Below are positions 49,584 through 59,476 of a stretch of 64,000 nucleotides of DNA, one piece after another. The notes below the pieces were generated by a model that was not told where the DNA came from, ran no database searches, and worked only from the letters and a program-made list of their open reading frames with translations. The stretch is from positions 62,001 to 126,000 of the forward strand of contig CALUOK010000004.1 of the NCBI GenBank assembly GCA_944322255.1, given 5' to 3'. A program made the translations under genes and the position numbers. Within the stretch, counting starts at the first letter, position 1; each line of letters begins with the position of its first letter. The stretch comes from Candidatus Methanomethylophilaceae archaeon. Lineage in GTDB: Archaea; Thermoplasmatota; Thermoplasmata; Methanomassiliicoccales; Methanomethylophilaceae.

Positions 49584-51035
49584 TCATTCCCTGAGAGCCT
49601 TCCAGCAGTTCTGGATGAGCTGGTTCTCCTGCCTGATGACCTCGTCCCTCAGCATGATCTGCTCGATGGCCTTGGAGATCTGGACATCGGTTGACTGCGG
49701 GGAGGTCCCGCCGTAGGAGTTCCTGCGCTCCACGCACCTGACAACGGGGAGGATGTCGAACACGTCCTCCTCGATCCTGTCGGAGAACTGCCTGAGCTCC
49801 TCGAGGCTCATGTCCTCGAGGTTCCTGCCGGAGTCGATGCTGTGCCTGACCGCCGCTCCGACGATGCCGTGGGCCTCGCGGAAGGGAACGCCCTTGGTGA
49901 CCAGGTAGTCAGCCAGGTCGGTGGCGTTGATCTGGCCCCTGCTTGTGACCTCCAGCATCCTGTCCCTGTGGAACGTCGTCGTGGAGACCACCTTCGACAT
50001 CATCTGGGCGCTGGCGATGACCGTGGCCATGGACTCCATCACGGGGCGCTTGTCCTCCTGGAGGTCGCGGTTGTAGGTCAGCGGCAGCCCCTTGGTCATG
50101 GTGATCATGGTCATGAGCGCGCCGACCACGGCCCCGGTCTTCCCGCGGACGAGCTCCGCGATGTCGGGGTTCTTCTTCTGGGGCATGATGGAGGACCCGG
50201 TGGTGTACCTGTCGTCCATCTCGATGAAGCCGAACTCCTGGGACGACCACAGCACGAGCTCCTCGCACAGGCTGGAGAGGTGGATGGCGGTCTGAGCCGC
50301 GCAGTAGGCCAGCTCGGTGACGAAGTCCCTGTCGCTGACGGAGTCCATGGAGTTCTCCGTGGGCTCCCTGAAGGCCAGGGCTTCGGCGGTCATCCTCCTG
50401 TCGATGGGGTAGGTGGTCCCGGCCAGCGCCGCGGAGCCCAGGGGGCACTTGTCCATCCTCCTGAACGCGTCCAGGAACCTGTCCGCGTCGCGGGAGAACT
50501 TGAAGGCGTGGGCCAGCATGTGCTGGGCCAGGGTCACGGGCTGGGCGTGCTGCATGTGGGTGAAGCCGGGCATGACGGCGTCGCCGTTGTCCTCGGCCAC
50601 CTTGACCAGGGCCATCATCAGCCCGTTGGCCGCCTCGGCGGCCCTCAGGGCGTCGTCCCTCAGGTACATCCTGAAGTCGGTGGCGACCTGGTCGTTCCTG
50701 CTCCTGCCGGTGTGCAGCTTCCCTCCCGCGGGGCCGATGGCCTGGGTGAGGCTGAACTCGATGCAGGTGTGCACGTCCTCCAGCGAATGGTCGAACTCGA
50801 AGGTGCCCTCCTCGACCTTTACGAGGATGTCCTTCAGTCCGGCGATGATCTTGTCCGCGTCCTCCGCGGGGATGACCCCGCACTTCTTCAGCATCCTCAC
50901 GTGGGCGAGGGACCCCATGACGTCGTAGAACGCCAGGTGGGAGTCCACGTCCAGGGAGGAGGTGAAGGCCAGGGTGGAGTCGTCCATCCCGGCCGAGAAC
51001 CTTCCGGACCACAGGGCCTGCTGCAAGGCGATCAC
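49584..51035 (-). CDS. argH: Argininosuccinate lyase
   Basis: 483 residues. ALWSGRFSAGMDDSTLAFTS, HTGRSRNDQVATDFRMYLRD and the superfamily signature GSSIMPQKKNPD with its catalytic Ser are intact. It splits argininosuccinate into arginine and fumarate. The GTG at 51035 overlaps the argG stop by 4 nt (GTGA), so the two are coupled. Confidence 0.96.
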   Translation of the reverse strand: MIALQQALWSGRFSAGMDDSTLAFTSSLDVDSHLAFYDVMGSLAHVRMLKKCGVIPAEDADKIIAGLKDILVKVEEGTFEFDHSLEDVHTCIEFSLTQAIGPAGGKLHTGRSRNDQVATDFRMYLRDDALRAAEAANGLMMALVKVAEDNGDAVMPGFTHMQHAQPVTLAQHMLAHAFKFSRDADRFLDAFRRMDKCPLGSAALAGTTYPIDRRMTAEALAFREPTENSMDSVSDRDFVTELAYCAAQTAIHLSSLCEELVLWSSQEFGFIEMDDRYTTGSSIMPQKKNPDIAELVRGKTGAVVGALMTMITMTKGLPLTYNRDLQEDKRPVMESMATVIASAQMMSKVVSTTTFHRDRMLEVTSRGQINATDLADYLVTKGVPFREAHGIVGAAVRHSIDSGRNLEDMSLEELRQFSDRIEEDVFDILPVVRCVERRNSYGGTSPQSTDVQISKAIEQIMLRDEVIRQENQLIQNCWKALRE

Positions 51036-52279
51036 ATCTTCTTGTCGGCGTGGCTCTTCGCGGCGGTCCTGCCGGGGAGTCCCCAGACGTAGATGAACCC
51101 GGTCGCGGAGTTGTGGTCGAAGACGTCTCCCTCGGCGTAGGTGCTGAGTCCCTCGTCGTACATGGAGTAGGGGGACTTCCTTCCGACGACCATGGCGCTG
51201 CCCTTGTACAGCTTGACGCGGACGGTTCCAGTGACGAACTCCTGGGTCTTGTCGACGAAGGCCTGGATGGGCTCCATCAGGCCACCGAACCAGAGTCCGT
51301 CGTAGGCCAGCTGGCAGAACTTCTGCTCGATCCCGCGCTTGAACTCGATGGTGTCCCTGGGCAGGGTCATGGCCTCCAGGGCCTGGTGGGCCTTGATGAG
51401 GGTGACGGCGGCGGGGCACTCGTAGGTCTCGCGGCTCTTGATTCCCATCAGGCGGTCCTCGACGTGGTCGATCCTTCCGACGCCGTGGACGCCGGCGACC
51501 TTGTCCAGCTTCTCGATGAGCTCCACTCCGCCCATCTTCTCGCCGTTGAGGGCCACGGGGACTCCCTGGACGAACTCGATCTCGATGTACTCGGGGGTGT
51601 CGGGTGCCTTCTCGGGGTCCACGGTGTTCTCCCACACGTCGGCGGGGGGCTCGGCCCAGGGGTCCTCGAGGATGCCGCACTCGCAGGAGCTTCCCCAGAG
51701 GTTCTCGTCCCTGGAGTAGGGGCTCTCCTTCTTCACGATGATCTCGATGCCGTTCTCCTTGGCGTACTCGATCTCGGCCTCTCTGGTGGTGACCCACTCG
51801 CGCATGGGGGCGATGATCTTTATGTCGGGGTCCTGGGAGACGATGCCGACGTCGAACCTGACCTGGTCGTTGCCCTTGGCGGTGCATCCGTGGGCGATGT
51901 ACTTGGCGCCCTCGGCCTTGGCGACCTCCACCAGCTTCTTGGCGATGAGGGGCCTGGCGATGGCGGTGCTCAGGGGGTAGATGTTCTGGTACAGGGCGTT
52001 GGCCTTCAGGGAGGGCCAGACGTAGTCGGAGACGAACTCGTCGGTGACGTCGATGTAGTCGGCCTTGATGGCGCCGTTCCTCAGGGCGCGGGCGACGATG
52101 TCGTCGCTGCTGGGGGGCTGTCCGACGTTGATGGCGATGGCGATGACGTCGACGTCGTACTTCTCCTGGAGCCAGTGGATGGCGACGGAGGTGTCCAGTC
52201 CGCCGGAGTAGGCGAGGACGACCTTGTCCCTTCCGGCCTTGTTCTCTGCATCGTTGGATTTGGTGTTGCAGGCTGCCAT
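51032..52279 (-). CDS. argG: Argininosuccinate synthase
   Basis: 415 residues. The ATP pyrophosphatase loop AYSGGLDTSVAIHWL, CTAKGNDQVRFDVG and ENLWGSSCECG-type segments identify ArgG, which joins citrulline and aspartate using ATP. Its N-terminus has a short extension (MAACNTKSNDAENKAGRD) before the core. The TATA box AATTAATAAG (minus strand, centred near 52307) predicts a leaderless transcript from 52279. Confidence 0.96.
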   Translation of the reverse strand: MAACNTKSNDAENKAGRDKVVLAYSGGLDTSVAIHWLQEKYDVDVIAIAINVGQPPSSDDIVARALRNGAIKADYIDVTDEFVSDYVWPSLKANALYQNIYPLSTAIARPLIAKKLVEVAKAEGAKYIAHGCTAKGNDQVRFDVGIVSQDPDIKIIAPMREWVTTREAEIEYAKENGIEIIVKKESPYSRDENLWGSSCECGILEDPWAEPPADVWENTVDPEKAPDTPEYIEIEFVQGVPVALNGEKMGGVELIEKLDKVAGVHGVGRIDHVEDRLMGIKSRETYECPAAVTLIKAHQALEAMTLPRDTIEFKRGIEQKFCQLAYDGLWFGGLMEPIQAFVDKTQEFVTGTVRVKLYKGSAMVVGRKSPYSMYDEGLSTYAEGDVFDHNSATGFIYVWGLPGRTAAKSHADKKM

Positions 52280-52576
52280 TGTGATCGCGGCCCGAATCGC
52301 CTTATTAATTATATCTTTGCCTTGATGCGCGTGCGACGGCGGACAACCCCGGACACCGGGTGTACGATATGGTACACATCTGTGTTCAGACTCATTCGGG
52401 GACCGGTTTCCGGCCGGGATTCCGCCGGGATTCCGGCCTGTTCCTAGGGCCACAGCGGGGTACGGATGACGCCAAACAGTCCATGCGGAAACTCGGAGCG
52501 GTCGATGTGTCTGAAATTGAACAATACCTTTTTCTACGTTCCATCGGTGGTCTTGGCATCATACCGAGTGGTAAAA
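52280..52576. promoter_or_regulatory. Divergent argG / argC control region
   Basis: This 297-nt gap holds the argG TATA box (about 52303-52312), an 18-bp dyad GTGTAC-N6-GTACAC (52360-52377), a tandem 11-bp direct repeat CCGGGATTCCG (52414-52424, 52425-52435) framed by GGCC, and an AT-rich stretch near 52513-52532 that may be the argC promoter. No gene is evident in it. The dyad is a candidate operator for both arginine transcription units. Confidence 0.5.
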
Positions 52577-53593
52577 ATGACCAGAATAGGGATAATCGGA
52601 GGCACGGGGTACACGGGCAGCGAGCTGGCGCGCATCCTGTGCAGGCACCCGGACGTCGAGATCGCAGCAATGACCTCCCGCCAGAACGCCGGTTCCATGG
52701 TGGCCGACGTCCATCCGTTCCTCGGCGGGTACGTGGACATCCCGTTCACCGAGAGGATCTCCGACACCCCGGATCTGGACCTGGTCTTCGTCGCCACCCC
52801 CCACGGGGTCGCCATGAACGAGGTCCCGAAGCTCCTGGAGCAGGGGATCAAGGCGGTCGACCTGTCGGGGGACTACAGGCTCCACGACGTGGCGGTGTAC
52901 GAGAAGTGGTACGGCCACACCCACACCGACACGGAGAATCTGCAGAGGGCCGTGTACGGCCTCCCGGAGTTCTTCCGCGACGAGATCCGCGGCGCCGACC
53001 TGGTCGCCAACCCCGGATGCTACGCCACATCCATCATCCTCGCCTGCGCCCCGCTGCTGAAGTCCGGGCTGGTGGAGGAGGATGTCATCGTGGACGCCAA
53101 GTCCGGGACGTCGGGGGCGGGGATGGTCCCGAGCCCGCGCACGCACCACTCGACATGCGGGGAGTCGATCATACCGTACAGCGTCGGGACCCACCGCCAC
53201 ACCCCCGAGGTGGAGATGGCCGTGGACCGCGTCGCCGGCTCCCACATGGACGTGACTTTCGTGCCGCAGCTGCTCCCCATAGTGCGCGGCATCCTGTCAT
53301 CCTGCTACTTCCGCCTCAGAGCGGACGCGACCCAGGAGGACATAGACGAGGTGTACCGCGCCCAGTACGGCGGCAAGCGCTTCGTCCACTACGTGAAGGA
53401 GCCGTCCATCCGCGCGGTGGTGGGCTCCAACCACGCCCAGGTCTCCTCGCGTCTGATAGGCGACAAGGTGGTCGCCTTCGGCGTGGTGGATAACCTGGTG
53501 AAAGGGGCCGCCGGACAGGCGGTCCAGTGCATGAACCTCATGCTCAACCTCGATGAGAAGGCCGGGCTGGACATGCCCGGGCTGGGGGTGTGA
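52577..53593 (+). CDS. argC: N-acetyl-gamma-glutamyl-phosphate reductase
   Basis: 338 residues. MTRIGIIGGTGYTGSELARI is the NADP-binding start and sets the ATG at 52577, despite an open frame reaching up to 52466. Active-site Cys in VANPGCYATS; also KSGTSGAGMVPSPRTHHST. It reduces N-acetylglutamyl phosphate to the semialdehyde. First gene of argC-argJ-argB-argD. Confidence 0.96.
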   Translation: MTRIGIIGGTGYTGSELARILCRHPDVEIAAMTSRQNAGSMVADVHPFLGGYVDIPFTERISDTPDLDLVFVATPHGVAMNEVPKLLEQGIKAVDLSGDYRLHDVAVYEKWYGHTHTDTENLQRAVYGLPEFFRDEIRGADLVANPGCYATSIILACAPLLKSGLVEEDVIVDAKSGTSGAGMVPSPRTHHSTCGESIIPYSVGTHRHTPEVEMAVDRVAGSHMDVTFVPQLLPIVRGILSSCYFRLRADATQEDIDEVYRAQYGGKRFVHYVKEPSIRAVVGSNHAQVSSRLIGDKVVAFGVVDNLVKGAAGQAVQCMNLMLNLDEKAGLDMPGLGV

Positions 53594-53596
53594 CCC

Positions 53597-54823
53597 ATGG
53601 TAGACATAATAGACGGAGGGATAACGACGCCCCAGGGGTTCAAGGCCGCGGGCGTCCACAGCGGCGTCAAGTACCGCTCGCTCGACCTCGGGCTCCTGTA
53701 CTCCGAGGTACCGGCGAAGGCGTACTGCGCCTTCACAAGCAACAACGTCAAGGCCGCGCCGGTGCAGGTGATGATGGAGGAGAACTCCTCCACCCTGTCG
53801 GCGGTGGTCGTGAACAGCGGGAACGCCAACGCCCTGACCGGGCGCCGCGGCATAGAGGATGCCTACGCGATGAAGCAGGCGGTGGCTGCGGAGCTGAACC
53901 TGGACCCCAAGGAGGTGGGCGTGATGTCCACCGGCCTGATCGGGCGCTTCCTGGACATGCACAAGATCCGCTACGGGATATCCCGCGCCTCCCGCGAGCT
54001 GGACGCCGGCCGCGAGTCCGACAAGAGGATCTGCGAGGCCATCATGACCACTGACACAATCAAGAAGGAGTGCGCGGTCCGCACCAGGCTCAGCGACGGG
54101 ACGCTGGTGTACATCGCGGCCATCTCCAAGGGCAGCGGGATGATCTCCCCGCACATGAAGGTCCTCCACGGAACGACGCTCTCGCTGATCACCACCGACG
54201 CCACCCTGGGCCCGGACTTCGCGGAGGTGTGGCAGTCCGTCCTGGACGACACCATGAACATGGTCACAGTGGACGGCGACCAGTCCACCAACGACACCTG
54301 CATCCTCCTGGCCAACGGCATGTCCAACTCCGCGCCGGCGGACCACGACCCCGAGTTCGAGGCCGCCCTGCGCACTGTCATGACCAAGATCGCCCGCACC
54401 ATCGCCATGGACGGCGAGGGTGCCAGCAAGCTGATCGAGGTCCAGGTCACCGGGGCGGAGACACACGAGGACGCGGTCAAGGTCGTGAGGGCCATCACCA
54501 ACTCCCCGCTGGTCAAGACCGCCATCTTCGGCGCGGACCCCAACTACGGCCGTCTCATGATGGCGGTGGGCAACAGCGGCTGCAAGTTCGACCTGAACGA
54601 GGTGCGCCTGACCATCAAGGGAGGGGACATGGAGGTGCCGATCCTGGACTCCGGGGCTCCGATCTTCCAGGACGAGCGCGCCGTGGAGGTCGTGCGCATG
54701 GCCATGGACAACAAGGAGGTCAGCATCATCGTGGACCTGGGCATCGGCAGCGAGTCCGCCACCGGATGGGGCTGCGACCTGACCTACGACTACGTCCGCA
54801 TCAACGCGGAGTACGCCACATGA
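53597..54823 (+). CDS. argJ: Ornithine acetyltransferase / N-acetylglutamate synthase
   Basis: 408 residues. Self-cleavage site with nucleophile Thr is expected in the ArgJ region GATLLGFIATDA-like text, here TTLSLITTDATLGPDFAEV, and VDGDQSTNDTCILLANG follows. It transfers the acetyl group from acetylornithine to glutamate, closing the acetyl cycle. It begins 3 nt after the argC stop. Whether it also uses acetyl-CoA cannot be read from sequence. Confidence 0.95.
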   Translation: MVDIIDGGITTPQGFKAAGVHSGVKYRSLDLGLLYSEVPAKAYCAFTSNNVKAAPVQVMMEENSSTLSAVVVNSGNANALTGRRGIEDAYAMKQAVAAELNLDPKEVGVMSTGLIGRFLDMHKIRYGISRASRELDAGRESDKRICEAIMTTDTIKKECAVRTRLSDGTLVYIAAISKGSGMISPHMKVLHGTTLSLITTDATLGPDFAEVWQSVLDDTMNMVTVDGDQSTNDTCILLANGMSNSAPADHDPEFEAALRTVMTKIARTIAMDGEGASKLIEVQVTGAETHEDAVKVVRAITNSPLVKTAIFGADPNYGRLMMAVGNSGCKFDLNEVRLTIKGGDMEVPILDSGAPIFQDERAVEVVRMAMDNKEVSIIVDLGIGSESATGWGCDLTYDYVRINAEYAT

Positions 54824-54833
54824 GGTGCCGGGC

Positions 54834-55649
54834 ATGGGCGACCTCTACGTTCTGAAGTTCGGCGGCAACGCCATACGCGGGCGCGACGACCTGATGCGCC
54901 TGTCCGGCGAGATCGCGGAGATGCTCCGCGGTGGGGACAGGATCGTGCTGGTCCACGGCGGCGGGCCCGAGATCTCCGAGGAGATGGAGAGGCGTGGCAT
55001 GACCCCCCGCAAGGTCTGCGGGGTCAGGGTCACCGACGCGGACTCCCTGGATGTGGCCGAGACCGTCCTCAGGAGGCTGAACTCCGAGGTGGTCGGATGT
55101 CTGCAGGAGTGCGGCGTCCAGGCCCTGGGCATCCCCGGGTACTTCTGCACCGTCTGTACCAGGAAGCCGCCCATGAAAGCGGTGGAGGACGGCATGGAGG
55201 TCGAGGTGGACCTGGGCCTCGTGGGAGAGGTCTCCGGAACCGACCCCCAGTGCCTGTACGACCTGCTGGACCAGGGCATCACACCGGTCATCTATCCAAT
55301 AGGCAAGGACGCCGACGGCCGGAAGCTGAACGTCAACGCCGACACCATGGTGGCCGGCATCGCCTCGGGCGTGGACTGCCGCGAGATGGTGGCCATCACC
55401 GACGTGCCGGGGATACTGAGGGACGTCTCGGACCCCGGGTCCAGGATCGACTCTCTCACACTGGACGAGGTGGACGCGCTGATCGCCGACGGCACCATAT
55501 CCGGAGGCATGATCCCCAAGGTGGAGGCCTGCAGGAGCGCCCTGCTGGCCGGCGTCGGCACGGTCAGGATGGTCAACGGCAAGGACCCCCAGAGCATAAT
55601 CACGGACATCAGGAAGGGCGTCCCCCATGGGACCGTAATCACGAGATGA
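54834..55649 (+). CDS. argB: N-acetylglutamate kinase
   Basis: 271 residues. VLKFGGNAIRGRDDLMR, VLVHGGGPEISEEMERRG and NVNADTMVAGIASGV are typical ArgB text of the amino acid kinase family. It phosphorylates N-acetylglutamate. The ATG at 54834 follows GAGGTG 5-6 nt upstream; an in-frame GTG (54825) is less likely. There is no obvious N-terminal arginine-sensing helix, so feedback control may lie elsewhere. Confidence 0.95.
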   Translation: MGDLYVLKFGGNAIRGRDDLMRLSGEIAEMLRGGDRIVLVHGGGPEISEEMERRGMTPRKVCGVRVTDADSLDVAETVLRRLNSEVVGCLQECGVQALGIPGYFCTVCTRKPPMKAVEDGMEVEVDLGLVGEVSGTDPQCLYDLLDQGITPVIYPIGKDADGRKLNVNADTMVAGIASGVDCREMVAITDVPGILRDVSDPGSRIDSLTLDEVDALIADGTISGGMIPKVEACRSALLAGVGTVRMVNGKDPQSIITDIRKGVPHGTVITR

Positions 55650-55653
55650 TATC

Positions 55654-56829
55654 ATGGATTTCGACGAAGTGAAGCAGAAGAGCGACCGCTATCTCTTCCA
55701 GAACTACGGGCGCATACCCCTGTCGTTCACACACGGCAGCGGATGCTACCTGTACGGCAGCGACGGCAGGGAGTACCTGGACCTGGTGGCCGGGATCGCC
55801 GTCAACTCCCTGGGCTACGCCCACCCGGACGTGACCAGGGCCATACAGGAGCAGGCGGCCAGGATGACCCACGTCTCCAACCTGTACTACATAGAGCAGC
55901 AGGCCGAGCTGGCCGAGAGGATAGCGTCCATCGCCCCCGGGGACCTGTGCAGGTCCCTGTTCTGCAACAGCGGGGCGGAGGCCAACGAGGGGGCCCTGAA
56001 GCTGGCGGTCCGCTACACCGGCCGCGGCAGGATCATGTCCGCGTACGACGGCTTCCACGGCAGGACCTCGGCGTCCATGGGCGCCACCGCCCAGAAGGCC
56101 ATCCAGGCGTCATTCGAGCCTCTCATAGCCCACTCCTTCGACTACTTCGCCTTCGGGGACCTGGAGGCCTTCAAGGAGACCCTGACCAGGGACACGGCCG
56201 CGGTCATCCTGGAGCCGATCCAGGGGGAGAGCGGCGTGCACACCGCGTCCGCCGAGTTCTTCAGGGGGGTCCGCGACCTGTGCACCGACAACGGCACCCT
56301 CATGATAGCCGACGAGGTGCAGACTGGAATCGGGCGCACCGGCGAGTGGTACGGCATCCAGAACCACGGTGTCGTGCCGGACATCATCACCATGGCCAAG
56401 GCCCTGGGAGGGGGCACGCCCATCGGGGCGGTCTGCTCCACGGACGAGATCGCCAAGGTGATGACCTCCGGTACCCACGGGACCACCTTCGGCGGGAACC
56501 CGCTGGTGTGCGCCGCGGGATGCGCCGTGATCGATGTGATGAGGAGGGACGGCATCGTCGCCCATGCCAAGGAGATCGGAGCCAGGTGGATGGAAGATTT
56601 GAAGGCAATCGACTCCCCGAGGATCGCGGAGGTCCGCGGATGCGGCCTCATCATCGGCGTCCAGATGGACTTCCCCGAGACGGCGTCCATGGTCCAGAGG
56701 CACTGCCGCGAGAACGGCGTTCTGGTGAACGTGGCCCACGGCGGGACCATACGCCTGATCCCTCCGCTCATCATCACAGACGGGCAGAAGGACGTGTTCA
56801 CGGGGCTCCTGAGGGAAGCCCTGGAGTGA
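55654..56829 (+). CDS. argD: Acetylornithine aminotransferase
   Basis: 391 residues, class III PLP aminotransferase. FCNSGAEANEGALKLAVRYT, IADEVQTGIGRTGEWYGIQ and the PLP-Lys in ITMAKALGGGTPIGAV are present. It makes N-acetylornithine and may also serve in lysine synthesis. Last gene of the operon, 4 nt after argB. Confidence 0.94.
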   Translation: MDFDEVKQKSDRYLFQNYGRIPLSFTHGSGCYLYGSDGREYLDLVAGIAVNSLGYAHPDVTRAIQEQAARMTHVSNLYYIEQQAELAERIASIAPGDLCRSLFCNSGAEANEGALKLAVRYTGRGRIMSAYDGFHGRTSASMGATAQKAIQASFEPLIAHSFDYFAFGDLEAFKETLTRDTAAVILEPIQGESGVHTASAEFFRGVRDLCTDNGTLMIADEVQTGIGRTGEWYGIQNHGVVPDIITMAKALGGGTPIGAVCSTDEIAKVMTSGTHGTTFGGNPLVCAAGCAVIDVMRRDGIVAHAKEIGARWMEDLKAIDSPRIAEVRGCGLIIGVQMDFPETASMVQRHCRENGVLVNVAHGGTIRLIPPLIITDGQKDVFTGLLREALE

Positions 56830-56915
56830 GTACACGGCTGTCCCATTTCCAAACCTTTTCCTTTTTTTCTGTCCATTTTAAAACATTCATATAGTTGGAC
56901 CGGGATGTATCCGAC

Positions 56916-57602
56916 ATGTCCAAAAGCGTCATCAAGGAGAGTCTCGCCGAGAAGACCAGGATGTACATAGACGCCCACCCCAGCATCAAGGACTGTGTCG
57001 CAAAGGGTCTCATCAACTACTCGTCGCTCGCCAGGATGATCATGAAGGACATCGGCGTGGACAACGAGGAGGCGGTGATGATCGCATGCCGCCGCTACGC
57101 GTCCAAGCTGTCCGTGACCACCGACCACGAGATGAGCATCCTCAGGATCCTGAAGGACAGCAGGCTGGAGATGAGGACCAAGACCTGCATCGTCACCGCC
57201 AAGAACGACTGGTCCGTCCTCCACAAGATGGACAACCTCTTCAAGGACCTCTGGAACGAGAACAGCATCATGCAGTGCGTCCAGTCCGCGTCCGCCGTGA
57301 CCATCATCGCGGACACCCTCCTCAAGGAGAGGATTATCGACACCGTCGGCAGGTTCAACCTCATCAAGGTCAGGGAGAACCTGGTGGAGATCGCCGTCAA
57401 GTCCCCGGAGAAGATCGTGGACACCAGCGGCGTCATCGCCTACCTGATCACCAACCTCTCCGACGCCGGCATCAACATCGAGGAGACCGTCAGCTGCCAC
57501 ACCGACACCATCTTCATCGTCGGCGAGTCGGACATGATCAACGCCTACTCCGTGCTGACCAAGTGCATCCAGTCCGCCGAGGACACCATCAGGGGCGAGT
57601 GA
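56916..57602 (+). CDS. ACT-domain protein with N-terminal helical domain
   Basis: 228 residues from ATG 56916, chosen since the TATA-like TTTTAAAACA (about 56876-56885) predicts transcription from ~56908; an in-frame TTG at 56895 is less likely. The N-terminus (KDCVAKGLINYSSLARMIMK, then EAVMIACRRYASKL) resembles a small helical domain. The C-terminal ~70 residues (IAYLITNLSDAGINIEETVS, TIFIVGESDMINAYSVL) form an ACT-like domain with sequence close to aspartokinase-type ACT modules. It probably binds an amino acid. It follows the arg operon but has its own promoter. Confidence 0.8.
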   Translation: MSKSVIKESLAEKTRMYIDAHPSIKDCVAKGLINYSSLARMIMKDIGVDNEEAVMIACRRYASKLSVTTDHEMSILRILKDSRLEMRTKTCIVTAKNDWSVLHKMDNLFKDLWNENSIMQCVQSASAVTIIADTLLKERIIDTVGRFNLIKVRENLVEIAVKSPEKIVDTSGVIAYLITNLSDAGINIEETVSCHTDTIFIVGESDMINAYSVLTKCIQSAEDTIRGE

Positions 57603-57733
57603 GCCCCGCACTTTCATCCCGGTCGGGCGGATGACTCTGCCCGGCCGACACCTTTTCGTTCTCCATACGCACGCTCGTTGCCGTATCGATTCCACTGCCA
57701 TCCTTTATCAGCCCGTTCCGCGACACCGTCGCC

Positions 57734-59476
57734 ATGACACCGGAATCCGGACATGGCAGGTTCGCCGAGGCGGTGGACGAGTACATAGGGGAGTACGCCC
57801 ACGTCTACGCCGAGTCCACGGTCAAGGACCGCAGGAGGGAGTTCGCCAGGATCGGCGCGACCGTCCAGGGACTGCACGAACGCGGGATGCTGTCCACAGA
57901 CGACCCCGCGCTCATGACCGTGGCGGACATCGCCGCCGTGGCGGCGGAGATAAGGGACGGGGGATGCTCGCTGAACACCAGGGTCCACATGATGGGCCGC
58001 CTGGGCATGCTGTGCAGGTTCTGCGGCAACATGGCCGCGGACCAGGCCAAGGCCCGCTACCCCGCCCTGTTCCCGTCGAAGAGGGAGACCAGGCTCGGCA
58101 TCCTCACGGGGGAGGAGGTGGAGTCGCTGTACCGCCATGCGGAATGTGCCAGAGGGTTCAGGGAGCTGAGGGCGGCGGTCTCCGTGGTCCTGCCACTGGC
58201 GTCGGGAATTAGACCCCAGGAGACCCGCTTCGTGCGGGACCGTGACCTGTCCGACGACCTAGCGGAGCTTACGGTGTCCCATCCCAAGGGAATGGGCACC
58301 TACGGGGAGGTCCGCACCGTCCCGGTGCATCCCCGCGCGGTCCCCGTTCTGGAGAGGTACCTGGAGGAGTTCCACGGCAGGGGGCTGCGCGGGTACCTGT
58401 TCCAGGGCCCCGGAGGGGAGCCCGTCGCGGGGAACACCCAGAGGATGTGGAGGTGCTCGGTGTCCGAGGCCTCCGGCGTGGTCTTCGACCACAGGGTGCT
58501 GCGCCGCACCTGGGGCCAGGGCCTCCTCGATGCCGGGGTGTCTGAGCAGGAGGTCAGCGTCCTGCTGGGTCATGCCAGCACGGTCACCACTGCCAAGTAC
58601 TACGCCAGGACCCGCCAGGACGGGGCCAGGGACGCCGCCCGCAGGGCCTGGGGGCGTCTGCGAGGTCTCGAGAACGTGTGCGGAAGTGGTTTGGGGGAAT
58701 GGGAGGGGCGGTGCCCCGTCCCGGTTTCAGAGGACCTTGGACAGGAAGTCCCTGAGACGCTCGTTCTGGGGGTTCCCGAAGAGCTCCTCGGGGACGTTCT
58801 CCTCGGCGATGGTGCCGTCGTTGATGAACAGCACCCTGTCGGAGATCTCCCTGGCGAATCCCATCTCGTGGGTGACGACCAGCATGGTCATGCCGGAGTC
58901 GGCCAGGTCCTTGATGATCTTCAGGACCTCCCCGACCATCTCCGGGTCCAGGGCGGACGTGGGCTCGTCGAAGAGCATCACGTCGGGGTTCATCGCCAGA
59001 GCCCTGGCGATGGCCACACGCTGCTGCTGTCCGCCGGAGAGCCTGGACGGGTACTGGTCGGCCTTGTCGCTGAGCCCGATCTTGGCCAGGAGCTCGTCCG
59101 CCTTGGCGGACGCCTCGCCCTCGGTCATGACCTGCAGCTTCACCGGGGCCATCATGATGTTCTCCTTCACCGTCTTGTGGGGGAAGAGGTTGAAGCTCTG
59201 GAACACCATTCCGATCCTGCGGCGGAGCAGGTCCACGTCGGTCTTCGGGTCGAGGATGTCGATGCCCTCGAACACGATGCTGCCGTGGGTCGGGACCTCC
59301 AGCAGGTTGATCGACCTCAGGAAGGTGGACTTCCCGCATCCGGACGGTCCGATGATGGAGATGACCTCCCCCTTGTGGACGTCCAGGTCTATGCTCCTCA
59401 GGACCTCGTGGTCCCCGAAGGACTTGCCGAGGTCCCTGATCTCAATCAGCACTTCGCTGTCAGTAGGCACTGTTAA
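57734..59476 (+). CDS. Tyrosine recombinase; reading frame runs without stop through the antisense of the next gene
   Basis: Residues 1 to ~310 form a tyrosine recombinase: an N-terminal SAM-like core-binding domain, then catalytic Arg in [10 protein letters not shown], His-x2-Arg in [21 protein letters not shown] and the nucleophile Tyr in TAKYYART. Homology ends near 58670. The frame then has no stop codon until 59476, crossing the whole complementary strand of the ABC ATPase gene; this tail looks like shadow translation. Either the protein really carries a tail, or a stop has been lost. It may be an archaeal Xer-type recombinase or an integrase remnant. A TATA-like CTTTATCA at 57703-57710 predicts a leaderless start. 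Confidence 0.7.
   Translation: MTPESGHGRFAEAVDEYIGEYAHVYAESTVKDRRREFARIGATVQGLHERGMLSTDDPALMTVADIAAVAAEIRDGGCSLNTRVHMMGRLGMLCRFCGNMAADQAKARYPALFPSKRETRLGILTGEEVESLYRHAECARGFRELRAAVSVVLPLASGIRPQETRFVRDRDLSDDLAELTVSHPKGMGTYGEVRTVPVHPRAVPVLERYLEEFHGRGLRGYLFQGPGGEPVAGNTQRMWRCSVSEASGVVFDHRVLRRTWGQGLLDAGVSEQEVSVLLGHASTVTTAKYYARTRQDGARDAARRAWGRLRGLENVCGSGLGEWEGRCPVPVSEDLGQEVPETLVLGVPEELLGDVLLGDGAVVDEQHPVGDLPGESHLVGDDQHGHAGVGQVLDDLQDLPDHLRVQGGRGLVEEHHVGVHRQSPGDGHTLLLSAGEPGRVLVGLVAEPDLGQELVRLGGRLALGHDLQLHRGHHDVLLHRLVGEEVEALEHHSDPAAEQVHVGLRVEDVDALEHDAAVGRDLQQVDRPQEGGLPASGRSDDGDDLPLVDVQVYAPQDLVVPEGLAEVPDLNQHFAVSRHC
58727..59470 (-). CDS. Amino acid ABC transporter ATP-binding protein
   Basis: 247 residues of the GlnQ/ArtP type: Walker [22 protein letters not shown], signature [17 protein letters not shown], Walker [15 protein letters not shown] and [13 protein letters not shown]-like switch region ([14 protein letters not shown]). 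It energises polar amino acid uptake with the fused permease encoded directly upstream, which it overlaps by 11 nt. Confidence 0.95.
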   Translation of the reverse strand: MPTDSEVLIEIRDLGKSFGDHEVLRSIDLDVHKGEVISIIGPSGCGKSTFLRSINLLEVPTHGSIVFEGIDILDPKTDVDLLRRRIGMVFQSFNLFPHKTVKENIMMAPVKLQVMTEGEASAKADELLAKIGLSDKADQYPSRLSGGQQQRVAIARALAMNPDVMLFDEPTSALDPEMVGEVLKIIKDLADSGMTMLVVTHEMGFAREISDRVLFINDGTIAEENVPEELFGNPQNERLRDFLSKVL

